Positions 1 to 6,276 of a stretch of DNA of 9,229 nucleotides are shown in pieces. Each line of letters opens with the position of its first letter. Position 1 is the stretch's first letter. The stretch is from positions 1-9,229 of the forward strand of contig JAEWNM010000012.1 of NCBI GenBank assembly GCA_023392755.1. The letters are read 5' to 3'. The notes below the pieces were generated by a model. It ran no database searches. It was given only the letters and a program-made list of their open reading frames with translations, and was not told where the DNA came from. Source of the DNA: Bacillota bacterium. GTDB taxonomy: Bacteria > Bacillota > Clostridia > Christensenellales > Aristaeellaceae. Made by a program: the position numbers and the translations under genes.

Positions 1-493
1 CCGTGGACCGTACAAAAGCTTTTATTTCATCCAGCGTCTTGGAAACCATGGGCAGGCCAAGCACGGTGTCATATTTGCCGCGGCTGTTGAACGCGTGGTC
101 GATATCCATGCCCACGGCCAGCGCGCCGCACTTTTTTGCGTGCTCCATTTTTCTGAAGATCACGTCATTGTCCTGGTGGGGCTTGATGATTTTGATCGTT
201 CTCGCGCCTGTGGCCACAATTGACTCCAGTTCCTCTTCCCCGCCCATGCCTGTCCACATCACCGCGCCGGCGAAACAGGCTCCCCTGGCCATTTCCGCCG
301 CGCCGCCGGGGCGGCAGTTGTCAAGGTGCGACAGCGCGGCCGTCATGACAGGGGTCAAAAACGTTTCCCCGTAAAGGTTCAGCACGGTGGAGGGAACCTT
401 CGCGCCTATGTGCCGCATCTGAATCAGCAGCGAATCAAAATATTCCCTTGTAATCTGGTTGGCGTCGCCCATTCTTTCCTTCTGCTGTGTCAT
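1..493 (-). CDS. FMN-dependent alpha-hydroxy-acid oxidizing protein (lactate oxidase/LldD-like), N-terminal part
   Basis: The minus strand reads open from an ATG at 493 to the window edge, giving the first 164 residues of a protein that continues outside. The fold is that of the FMN-dependent alpha-hydroxy-acid dehydrogenase TIM barrel, cytosolic, which oxidises 2-hydroxy acids such as lactate to 2-oxo acids. Visible support is the family-like entry segment TPVMTAALSHL (about residues 47-57), where the first barrel strand meets FMN, a TIKIIKPHQD strand (99-108), and the GALAVGMDIDHAF strand (123-135) typical of the clostridial branch. The catalytic His/Arg motifs normally lie in the C-terminal half and are not in view, so activity and substrate cannot be judged. 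The start is supported by GGGAG six bases upstream of ATG and a promoter at 523-551. Family full length is about 340 residues, so roughly half is missing. The family call is confident; the substrate is unknown. Confidence 0.85.
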   Translation of the reverse strand, partial: MTQQKERMGDANQITREYFDSLLIQMRHIGAKVPSTVLNLYGETFLTPVMTAALSHLDNCRPGGAAEMARGACFAGAVMWTGMGGEEELESIVATGARTIKIIKPHQDNDVIFRKMEHAKKCGALAVGMDIDHAFNSRGKYDTVLGLPMVSKTLDEIKAFVRST

Positions 494-498
494 ATATA

Positions 499-503
499 TC
501 TCC
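499..503 (-). promoter_or_regulatory. Ribosome binding site for the alpha-hydroxy-acid oxidizing gene
   Basis: Read on the minus strand, GGGAG lies just before ATATAT and the ATG at 493. The spacing and the lack of a better in-frame start upstream fix the start codon of this edge-truncated gene. Confidence 0.7.
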
Positions 504-522
504 CATCCATCATTTTGCATGC

Positions 523-551
523 AGTATACTTGATTTGAACGGTTTTGTCCA
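523..551 (-). promoter_or_regulatory. SigA-type promoter for the leftward alpha-hydroxy-acid oxidizing gene
   Basis: On the minus strand, TGGACA (546-551) and TATACT (523-528) are separated by exactly 17 bases. This is one mismatch from each consensus hexamer. Transcription would begin near 516, leaving a short leader of about 23 nt that holds the ribosome binding site. The -35 hexamer abuts and overlaps the inverted repeat at 549-569. The call comes from sequence match only. Confidence 0.65.
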
Positions 552-569
552 TGCCGGCCCGCGGCATGG
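549..569. repeat. Perfect inverted repeat between divergent promoters (operator candidate)
   Basis: CCATGCCG (549-556) and CGGCATGG (562-569) are exact reverse complements around a 5-base centre, GCCCG. The repeat overlaps the -35 box of the leftward promoter and ends 22 bases before the -35 of the rightward promoter (592). That position suits a repressor or activator site acting on both promoters. It could also fold as a hairpin, but it lies upstream of both predicted transcription starts, so a DNA-binding site is the better reading. No regulator is identified. Confidence 0.55.
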
Positions 570-591
570 CGGGAGGCGCATGCAGTTTCAG

Positions 592-620
592 TTGACAGGT
601 GCTTTTTCGTTGGTTATACT
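592..620 (+). promoter_or_regulatory. SigA-type promoter for the exported-protein operon
   Basis: TTGACA (592-597, a perfect -35) and TATACT (615-620, one mismatch from TATAAT) are separated by exactly 17 bases. Transcription would start near 627, so the gene at 796 would carry a leader of about 170 nt. This is the best promoter match I found on the plus strand. Confidence 0.75.
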
Positions 621-626
621 CATATC

Positions 627-780
627 AATCAATGTGTGCGTCTATCAACATACAAACCGCTTTTGTCCAACATACGACCGAGCGCCGGCCGGTATGGCCG
701 CAACAGGCGCAGACCCTGCTTCTTTGTTCTTGCGGCGACCCTGTACTTTTCCCGCGTGCTTCAGCTGATAAAAATCATAT
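627..780 (+). promoter_or_regulatory. Long untranslated leader with competing helices (putative)
   Basis: Between the predicted start of transcription and the ribosome binding site lie about 150 nt with no convincing ORF. One possible hairpin pairs GCGCC (682-686) with GGCGC (706-710), with an inner GGCC/GGCC stem (687-690 with 696-699). A competing helix pairs CCGCAA (698-703) with TTGCGG (730-735). The two share bases 698-703 and cannot form together in full. There are also two copies of CAACATAC (646-653 and 668-675) 22 bases apart, both followed by an ACCG a base or two later. I do not recognise a riboswitch class here, and no poly-T terminator follows, so any regulatory role is inference. 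Confidence 0.3.
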
Positions 781-786
781 AGGAGG
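781..786 (+). promoter_or_regulatory. Ribosome binding site of the 851-residue exported protein
   Basis: A perfect AGGAGG lies nine bases before the ATG at 796. This decides the start and makes the signal peptide N-terminal. Confidence 0.85.
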
Positions 787-795
787 AACCATCCC

Positions 796-3351
796 ATGAG
801 AAGAATGATCGCTGTGGCGTCATGCCTGCTTTTGATCGTGCTTGCGGCATTGTGCTGCCCGGCTGTGCTGGCTGAAGGCGCCGGCTATGCGGGGGAATGG
901 GTCTGCGTGTCCATTGACCCGGGAACAGGGGAGAAGCAGACAGCGTACGAGGGGACTCCTGTGGCCGATATTCTGAAGCTTCAGTTGAATCAGGACGGCA
1001 CTTTGCAGGCCACATCCCTTGGCGTGCCAATACCCGGCACATGGGAGGAAGGCCCCAAGGGTGTATCCGCCGTTATCGACGGGCAGACGGTGGCGTTTGA
1101 TTTGGCGGAAGGCCTGCTTGTCAACAATACAAACGGTGTTCTGTCCTATCTTGAGAAGGTGGCGGCAAAGCCGGCGGGCGGCGGCCTTCTGTCAATATTC
1201 AAGGGCAGCAGGTATGCCGGAAAATGGGTGGCGTCGGCTGTGGATGAGGGCGACGGCGTGCTGAAAACGGATATCGGCGGCATACCGGTTTCTGAACTTT
1301 TGTCCATTTCGATCAACAGGGACGGCACGCTTGTCATGACCTCCATGGGGAGCGACTCCTTGGGCACGTGGGAGGAAATGGACGGCGGCATCCATGTTAC
1401 CGTTGACGCCGTGCCCACGGACATGCTGTATTATCAAGAACGGCTGGTGGCCCAAACCGACGGCATAACCGTACAATTCATTCGCCTTGGCCAGGAAAGC
1501 GGCGTACAGGCGATGCCAACGCCCCTGCCGGCCAAGTCTTCCGTTTTTGCCGGGACATGGAAAGCCGTCCGGTATGATACGATGGGCTATACGTTTGATA
1601 TCGACATGCTGTTTCCCGACGGGTGCACCATCACCCTGCTGGAGGATGGAACAGGCGAAGCGTTCATCACCAGTACATTCACGGAAAAGCTCACCTGGTC
1701 GGATCAGGATGGGCAACTCGCGCTCAGCGGCAGCTATGTTTTCTCTTCCCCTGCCTGGAACGGGGAAAAGGGGGAGCTGACGGTCAATTACGGGTCGGAT
1801 GCGGTTTCGGTTACCTTTCAAAAGAGCGGCAAGGATGTGCATGCCCCAACCGGCACGCCTGTCCCGGAGCCCACGCCTATGCCTACCCCATTGCCAACCG
1901 CAGAACCCACGCCCCTGCCCACCCCATCGCCTGCCGCCGCGGAAACGACACCCCCGGCCGTACAGGGGGAAGATTATCAAAAGTGCGAGACGGCAATGTT
2001 TACCATGACCCTGCCTGGGGAAGGCTGGACAGGCAACGAAGGCTGGCGGTACGACACGGAAAGCTATTGCGCGGCAAGATATGAACTGAAGGATGCAAGC
2101 GGCGCAGTCATCGCCTCCGTATCCTTAACCGTCAGCAGCGAAGGCGTAGGCACGTATCGCGACAAAATCAAATACCTATTGGAATATGCCGTGAAGGCAG
2201 GCAAGGAATCGCTGGATCATGTAAAGATCGGCGGCATCGATTTTTCCGGCACCGAATATGAGAATTGGGGCTGGGAATATATCGAATATACGGCCCGTGT
2301 GCCGGAATCCCGCATTACCCTGGTCATCACCGTTGAACAGCCCGGGAACATCGGCGACAGCCTGCAGCCGATTCTTGATTCCATATCCTACAGGCTGCCC
2401 ACGCTGACGCCCCCCAATGTAGACCCGCCGCTGCCCGAAGACGGGGCCCCCTATCAGCCCGAACCTGCCACGGTCAGTGCAGGGGATGTGAATCTCACCG
2501 CCGCATGGCTGAAACCCGAGAAGTCCATCATACTGGACAGCATATTCAACAATCAAATCGCCTATGGCGGCGGCAGGCTGTATGTATTGGCCGGGAAAAT
2601 GCTCTATGCCTACGCTGTGGATGGGCAAAACCTCATCGCCGACCCGGTGTTCGACGGCGGCGCAATGAGGCTGAATGACGACTTTGAATACCTGAGCATC
2701 GCAAAGGACGGACTTCTGTATGTTTCGGAGGGTATTTTCAACATCCTGACTGTAAAGGATGGAGATGTCATTTCGGATAGCGGCGTTTCCGGCGATCTGG
2801 CCATGCACCCCGGGGGAGAATGGGGCATCAGCTTCTTTGCAAACGCCGATCCCCAAAAAATCAGCGCATCGGGCGGAGTGCTTACGGCAGAGCCGTGGGT
2901 GCTGTCAAATCTGTCCGATGCAGAAAAGAGGCAGGGGCGTTTCAGCTCCATCAGCTGTGTTTCCATTTCAGACGAGCGCATTTATGTGGCCGGCACCGAC
3001 GCGCAAAACGGCGATGCACAGCGGGTGGCCGTATTTGATATTGACGGAAATGAACTGTTTACCTTTGGCGCAAACGACTGGATGGCCGACGACGCCTTCG
3101 GCTCCGTTACGGGTATCGCAAAAACACCAGGCGGAATCCTGGTGCTGGATGGCAACTTCCGCGCCTTCAAGCTGTTTACGGACAATGGCGAATTCTTGGG
3201 CATGGTGGAAAGCGACAAGCTGCTGGGTACCGATTATCCATGGCTGTCGTCCATGGTTCCCGCCGGCGATGGCGTGCTGGTCGCGGCCGCGCAGGAGCGG
3301 GAGGATGAATCCTGCAGTGAGCTGCTGATCTTTTTGGTCACCGGTTTCTAG
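796..3351 (+). CDS. Large exported multidomain protein, function unknown (three repeats, PTP linker, propeller-like C-terminus)
   Basis: An 851-residue protein that I cannot assign to a named family. A type I signal peptide ends near residue 26 (basic start, hydrophobic core, AVLA then EG). Three tandem repeats follow, opening with AGEW (32), AGKW (141) and AGTW (252), so the period is about 110 residues. Each carries a DGT-containing strand (67, 176, 284), and the first two also share GTWEE (81, 190). The pattern resembles small beta-barrel, lipocalin-like modules. A Pro-Thr-Pro linker spans about 349-389. Residues 394-535 form one domain whose FTMTLPGEGW start and ILDSISYRLP end resemble PsbP/DcrB-like folds (inference). 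Residues 570-851 contain roughly six repeated beta-strand groups, such as GRLYVLAG, GLLYVSEG and GGILVLDG, like an NHL or other beta-propeller. There is no LPXTG, SLH or C-terminal membrane segment, so it is probably released or loosely held at the surface. Likely co-transcribed with the gene at 3417. Confidence 0.7.
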   Translation: MRRMIAVASCLLLIVLAALCCPAVLAEGAGYAGEWVCVSIDPGTGEKQTAYEGTPVADILKLQLNQDGTLQATSLGVPIPGTWEEGPKGVSAVIDGQTVAFDLAEGLLVNNTNGVLSYLEKVAAKPAGGGLLSIFKGSRYAGKWVASAVDEGDGVLKTDIGGIPVSELLSISINRDGTLVMTSMGSDSLGTWEEMDGGIHVTVDAVPTDMLYYQERLVAQTDGITVQFIRLGQESGVQAMPTPLPAKSSVFAGTWKAVRYDTMGYTFDIDMLFPDGCTITLLEDGTGEAFITSTFTEKLTWSDQDGQLALSGSYVFSSPAWNGEKGELTVNYGSDAVSVTFQKSGKDVHAPTGTPVPEPTPMPTPLPTAEPTPLPTPSPAAAETTPPAVQGEDYQKCETAMFTMTLPGEGWTGNEGWRYDTESYCAARYELKDASGAVIASVSLTVSSEGVGTYRDKIKYLLEYAVKAGKESLDHVKIGGIDFSGTEYENWGWEYIEYTARVPESRITLVITVEQPGNIGDSLQPILDSISYRLPTLTPPNVDPPLPEDGAPYQPEPATVSAGDVNLTAAWLKPEKSIILDSIFNNQIAYGGGRLYVLAGKMLYAYAVDGQNLIADPVFDGGAMRLNDDFEYLSIAKDGLLYVSEGIFNILTVKDGDVISDSGVSGDLAMHPGGEWGISFFANADPQKISASGGVLTAEPWVLSNLSDAEKRQGRFSSISCVSISDERIYVAGTDAQNGDAQRVAVFDIDGNELFTFGANDWMADDAFGSVTGIAKTPGGILVLDGNFRAFKLFTDNGEFLGMVESDKLLGTDYPWLSSMVPAGDGVLVAAAQEREDESCSELLIFLVTGF
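1843..1962 (+). repeat. Low-complexity Pro-Thr-Pro linker coding segment
   Basis: The segment encodes roughly residues 350-389 of the 851-residue protein, dominated by PTP and PLPTP units written with repeated CCC/ACG/CCT codons. It is an extended, likely flexible and surface-exposed spacer separating the three N-terminal repeats from the C-terminal domains. The same low complexity creates a long glycine/arginine-rich antisense ORF that is not a gene. Confidence 0.8.
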
Positions 3352-3375
3352 GCCGTCAAAAGGCATGGGGCGAAC

Positions 3376-3420
3376 ATGACAGATACAAAAGAGAATAGGG
3401 AAGAGGAGCGTTCAACATGA
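3376..3420 (+). other. 14-codon upstream mini-ORF whose stop overlaps the next start (ATGA)
   Basis: In the 65-base gap between the two exported-protein genes, an ATG at 3376 opens a 14-codon frame rich in Glu and Lys codons. Its TGA (3418-3420) overlaps the ATG of the downstream gene (3417-3419). Its own ribosome binding site is weak (GGGGCG a few bases upstream), while GAGGAG inside it serves the downstream gene. It might couple translation of the second protein to ribosomes already on the message, or be chance. Low confidence. Confidence 0.2.
3403..3408 (+). promoter_or_regulatory. Ribosome binding site of the Big_2 protein
   Basis: GAGGAG lies eight bases before the ATG at 3417 and supports that start, which also places the signal peptide at the N-terminus. 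Confidence 0.8.
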
Positions 3421-5375
3421 AACCGTTATCAAAACCGATCCGCTTTGCGCATTGCGCTGCCTGTGCATTCGTTATGTCAATGCTGCTGGCCTTTGCCTTT
3501 TCATGCTGCACGGCGGCATTGGCCGGGGAAGCGCAGGACGAGGCTGTATGGGAGTTCCTGTATGGCTATTCGGCAGACCCAAACAATAAAGAAGCATATG
3601 ATTCCACACTCATTACCCGGCCTTACGTGGTAGGCCAATTATGGACATTCGCAAGCGGCCAGACGGTTGAATTGAAACTTCAAGGCATTTGTACCGGAAG
3701 CTGTTGGTCCAGCATAGGCATTATGCAGCTGAGCGAAGGCATAACACCCGGTCTGATGATTACCGGCGTGGTAGACAGCTATATTGATTTTATCTATTAT
3801 GAGTTGCTTATCGGCGATGATGTTTGGACGGTGGATTTGACAAACACACCGCTATACTCGCTTTGCTACAGGGATGAAAATGAAAATTACAGGCTGCGAT
3901 CCTATGTGCCGTTGGGGAATGCCGGGGTGCAAATGCTAAAGGCCCTGAACGAGACGAACGGTGCCTATGCCTTGCGTCTGTATGTAACGGGCACGGAGTT
4001 TTATGAATCATCCGCCGATCCTGCCCTGATGGCAAACGACGATTACTATTACTTTTACCAGGGCCTGGTCCAAGTCGGCTATATCGATGAAAACGGCGAT
4101 ATTTCTCAAAACAATGCAAAGCGCATAGCGGCGGTTGATGAAGGCGTATCATTCCCGAAAGTAACATTGGGTGCTTTGGCAAATACAGTTGCCGGACCGG
4201 CGGCGCAGCCCCAGTCCGTGCTTCCCGAAGGGGCGGTGGCGTACGATGGTTATTATGTGGGGATGGATGAAAAGGGTGCCGTTAACCAAATGCGTTTCCT
4301 TTTCAAGAATGTCTCTGAGCAAAAAATCATTGACCGCGTGGAGCTGATGTACTACTTCCTGGACAGCGCGCGCAAAATCGTAAACGTAGACGGCAGGGAA
4401 GTGCAGTATCAAACGGTTGGCAATCTCAATGCCGCGCCGGGGGAATGCTTTGGCGCCGGGCAGGTTTCAATCGATCCTCAGCAGGACGTCAAAAACGTAT
4501 ATGTCGTTATAACCCGGTATCAATTCACCGATGGATCGGAAGTAGTGATACCGCCCGCCAACCATTATAGAAGCAGATGCGAAGCGGCGGCGAATACGGC
4601 AAAAATCAAGCTTGGCCCGTCCGGCAAAGCGGTATTGGATGTGGGCCAGTCTTTGCAGATCACCACGGCATTTACACCCAAAAACCCCAGAACCGATATA
4701 GCCTGGTCATCCTCGGCGGAAAGCGTGGCGACGGTTGACACAAATGGCATGGTGACCGGCCATTCACAGGGCAGTGCCAAGATAACCGCCGTTACGGCAA
4801 ACGGAAAAAAAGCCGAGATGAAAATACTTGTCACATATCTTGTCCATGCCATGGATGTTCAGGGGGAAAGCAAGGTTACCGCCGGATTATCCATACCGTT
4901 GACCGCTGTTGTAACCGATCCCAAGGCGCCCGCAAACAGCAAGGTGGCCTGGAGTACATCCGACAGGAATATTGCCGCTGTTTCCAATACGGGCAAGGTA
5001 ACGGCCAAAAAAATGACGGAGGTATCCACCGTTGCCATTACGGCCACGGCAATGGATGGATCGGGGGTTACCGCTGAAAAGGTGGTGACCGTATACCCTG
5101 CCGCAAGCGCCATTGACATTATCGGCGCGGACGGCGCGCTTCTTACAAATACCACCGTAGAGATGAAGGAGGGGGAGACGCTTCCTTTGCAGGCGAATGT
5201 CTTGCCGGCCCAAGCCAGCCCAACGGTCAAGTGGTCCTCCTCCAAGGAAAAAATCGCCGCCGTTTCTCAAGACGGTCATGTAACGGCCCTTTGCGCCGGC
5301 AAGGCAACCGTTACCATAAAAACAGACAACGGCAAAACCGCGAAATTGACTATCCAGGTTGCCGCGGCAAAATAG
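3417..5375 (+). CDS. Exported protein with three C-terminal Big_2 (bacterial Ig-like) domains
   Basis: A 652-residue exported protein. The signal peptide ends near residue 36 (hydrophobic core 14-35, then AALA and GE). Residues 40-260 hold an acidic, Tyr-rich region I do not recognise, and 265-390 look like a beta-sandwich (LFKNVSEQKIIDRVELMYYF at 295-314). Three Big_2 domains follow at about 392-475, 477-559 and 563-649. Each shows the diagnostic core: IAWSSSAESVATV (428-440), VAWSTSDRNIAAV (510-522) and VKWSSSKEKIAAV (604-616), followed by a Gly-x-Val-Thr turn. Big_2 domains usually serve as stalks or adhesion modules on surface proteins, but no sortase motif, SLH domain or transmembrane anchor is visible, so retention would need a partner or non-covalent binding. 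The gene starts 65 bases after the preceding exported-protein gene, with no terminator or promoter seen between, so one operon is likely. Domain calls at the C-terminus are confident; the overall role is unknown. Confidence 0.85.
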   Translation: MKPLSKPIRFAHCAACAFVMSMLLAFAFSCCTAALAGEAQDEAVWEFLYGYSADPNNKEAYDSTLITRPYVVGQLWTFASGQTVELKLQGICTGSCWSSIGIMQLSEGITPGLMITGVVDSYIDFIYYELLIGDDVWTVDLTNTPLYSLCYRDENENYRLRSYVPLGNAGVQMLKALNETNGAYALRLYVTGTEFYESSADPALMANDDYYYFYQGLVQVGYIDENGDISQNNAKRIAAVDEGVSFPKVTLGALANTVAGPAAQPQSVLPEGAVAYDGYYVGMDEKGAVNQMRFLFKNVSEQKIIDRVELMYYFLDSARKIVNVDGREVQYQTVGNLNAAPGECFGAGQVSIDPQQDVKNVYVVITRYQFTDGSEVVIPPANHYRSRCEAAANTAKIKLGPSGKAVLDVGQSLQITTAFTPKNPRTDIAWSSSAESVATVDTNGMVTGHSQGSAKITAVTANGKKAEMKILVTYLVHAMDVQGESKVTAGLSIPLTAVVTDPKAPANSKVAWSTSDRNIAAVSNTGKVTAKKMTEVSTVAITATAMDGSGVTAEKVVTVYPAASAIDIIGADGALLTNTTVEMKEGETLPLQANVLPAQASPTVKWSSSKEKIAAVSQDGHVTALCAGKATVTIKTDNGKTAKLTIQVAAAK

Positions 5376-5376
5376 T

Positions 5377-5406
5377 GCGCCGCGGCCCAAAGGCTGGGTG
5401 CGGCGC
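5377..5406 (+). repeat. GC-rich inverted repeat directly after the Big_2 gene
   Basis: GCGCCGC (5377-5383) pairs with GCGGCGC (5400-5406), with an inner CCCA/TGGG (5386-5389 with 5395-5398). It starts just past the stop codon at 5373-5375. Few T residues follow, so alone it is a poor terminator. It may protect the 3' end of the message or act together with the T6 hairpin downstream. Confidence 0.5.
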
Positions 5407-5420
5407 GGCTTCCCTTATAA

Positions 5421-5451
5421 GCAAGGGCAAAATGGGCCTTGCGTGTTTTTT
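5421..5451 (+). terminator. Probable Rho-independent terminator of the exported-protein operon
   Basis: GCAAGG (5421-5426) and CCTTGC (5437-5442) form a six-base stem with a ten-base loop, followed after three bases by T6 (5446-5451). The position, between the plus-strand stop codon and the stop of the converging GrpB gene, fits. The stem is short, so confidence is moderate. Read on the minus strand the T-tract is weak, so it mainly serves the rightward unit. Confidence 0.55.
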
Positions 5452-5457
5452 GCTTGC

Positions 5458-6033
5458 CTATGCATCCGGCATGTATCTGCCGGGAAACGCCATTCTTGCC
5501 CGCTCTGTATACGCTTGAACAAACCGGCTTTTTGCATCGGTATATCCGTCCCTGTCATTTGGATACCGGTCTTTCAGGCTGCGCTTGAGTTCCGCGTATT
5601 CGTGCGCCGCGCCGGCATGCGACGACAAATAATCCCTGAAGTATAGTTCGCCCCAGTCTCCGCTGCGGCGCACATGAATATGCACTGCCTGGCCTTGAAA
5701 TCCCAGCGGTGTATATCCTTTCAGATACATGATGATGTCGCTTCCGGGCATGTTTACGATATAACCTTCCTCCTTCATGCTTTCGGTTATATCCTTCAAA
5801 TCGGTGCCCTCCGCCACCTCCAGCAAAATGTCAATGGTGGGCTTTGCGATCAGCCCATCAACCGCGGTGCTCCCTATATGATTGATGCGGACAATCCTGT
5901 CGCCGAAAATGGACTGCAAAAACGCCTTTTCCTGCAAATAGCACTCTTTCCACTTTGGATCATGGGCTTCAAGCAAAACAGGGAATAGAACGGAAAGCTG
6001 CTCATCCGTCACGTTGGAAAAATCCTGTCTCAT
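5458..6033 (-). CDS. GrpB/UPF0157 family protein (nucleotidyltransferase-like fold)
   Basis: A 191-residue cytosolic protein of the GrpB family, which belongs to the nucleotidyltransferase superfamily and in some actinobacteria is fused to dephospho-CoA kinase. Its substrate is not known. The hallmark segment is HIGSTAVDGL followed by AKPTIDILLEV (residues 52-73), with the Gly-Ser pair (54-55) and Asp68 where the superfamily places its active site. VHIHV (117-121) and the C-terminal YTDAKSRFV (164-172) are also typical. Length matches single-domain members. I chose the ATG at 6033 because AGAGG lies five bases upstream and the family normally begins close to this point. An in-frame ATG at 6060 would add nine residues (MRATAQEVR) but has only a poorer AAAGAG nine bases before it. 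The gene stands alone, converging with the Big_2 gene, with its own promoter at 6093-6121. Confidence 0.9.
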   Translation of the reverse strand: MRQDFSNVTDEQLSVLFPVLLEAHDPKWKECYLQEKAFLQSIFGDRIVRINHIGSTAVDGLIAKPTIDILLEVAEGTDLKDITESMKEEGYIVNMPGSDIIMYLKGYTPLGFQGQAVHIHVRRSGDWGELYFRDYLSSHAGAAHEYAELKRSLKDRYPNDRDGYTDAKSRFVQAYTERARMAFPGRYMPDA

Positions 6034-6039
6034 TCTTAC

Positions 6040-6044
6040 CTCTT
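6040..6044 (-). promoter_or_regulatory. Ribosome binding site deciding the GrpB start
   Basis: On the minus strand, AGAGG lies five to six bases before the ATG at 6033. It favours this start over the in-frame ATG at 6060, whose upstream sequence is weaker. Confidence 0.6.
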
Positions 6045-6092
6045 GTGCGGTAGCACGCATGCGATATAGCTCTTTTGGGTTTTCATGCCGGC

Positions 6093-6121
6093 ATTATATC
6101 ATGCCTGCGCCGCTCCTTCAA
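6093..6121 (-). promoter_or_regulatory. SigA-type promoter of the GrpB-family gene
   Basis: On the minus strand, TTGAAG (6116-6121) and a perfect TATAAT (6093-6098) are 17 bases apart. Transcription would start near 6086. A perfect 10-bp palindrome, ATGCCGGCAT (6085-6094), sits over the predicted start and touches the -10 box, where a bound repressor could block initiation. That regulatory role is inference. Confidence 0.65.
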
Positions 6122-6221
6122 GCACAGCGGGGGAGCGCGGTAGAAACGCCTGCTTGCCGGGCGGTGCCCCGCCAATAACCGCAATTCCGAAACCGGCTGC
6201 ATATGCGGCAGCTTAATGAAA

Positions 6222-6254
6222 GCAGCCCTGCCGCAAAAAAACCGGCAGGGCTGC
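6222..6254 (-). terminator. Strong hairpin terminator after the GntR regulator gene
   Basis: A perfect 12-base stem, GCAGCCCTGCCG (6222-6233) with CGGCAGGGCTGC (6243-6254), has a nine-base loop. It lies 22 bases past the stop codon of the GntR gene. On the minus strand it is followed by TTTCATT, a short, imperfect T-tract; on the plus strand no T residues follow. It therefore most likely ends the leftward dctM-uxuA-gntR transcript. The stem is very stable, so the termination call is good despite the modest T-tract. Confidence 0.75.
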
Positions 6255-6276
6255 CTGATGAAAGAAACGAAACCAA

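Noticed and set aside
3..374. Plus-strand ORF of 123 residues at the left edge
   Set aside because: The minus strand here encodes a clear alpha-hydroxy-acid oxidase N-terminus with promoter and ribosome binding site, so the plus frame is a shadow.
487..799. Short plus-strand ORFs in the divergent intergenic region
   Set aside because: They run through both promoters and the palindrome, lack good ribosome binding sites and have no recognisable domains; the region reads better as regulatory DNA and leader.
853..858. Possible lipoprotein cysteine in the signal peptide of the 851-residue protein (Cys20/Cys21)
   Set aside because: The residues before the cysteines (AAL-C) do not satisfy the lipobox, and a normal AVLA cleavage site follows at residue 26.
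1192..1980. A 262-residue minus-strand ORF inside the large exported-protein gene
   Set aside because: It is antisense to a well-supported gene. Its Gly/Arg/Trp-rich N-terminus is the complement of the Pro-Thr-Pro codons, and it has no convincing ribosome binding site or family resemblance.
2176..2856. A 226-residue minus-strand ORF antisense to the exported-protein gene
   Set aside because: The opposite strand carries a continuous, domain-structured frame with signal peptide and ribosome binding site; this frame has low-complexity, unfamily-like composition.
4887..5390. A 167-residue minus-strand ORF over the Big_2 domains
   Set aside because: The sense frame has three clear Big_2 domains. 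The antisense frame is Gly/Arg-rich and appears only because of the GC-rich codon pattern.
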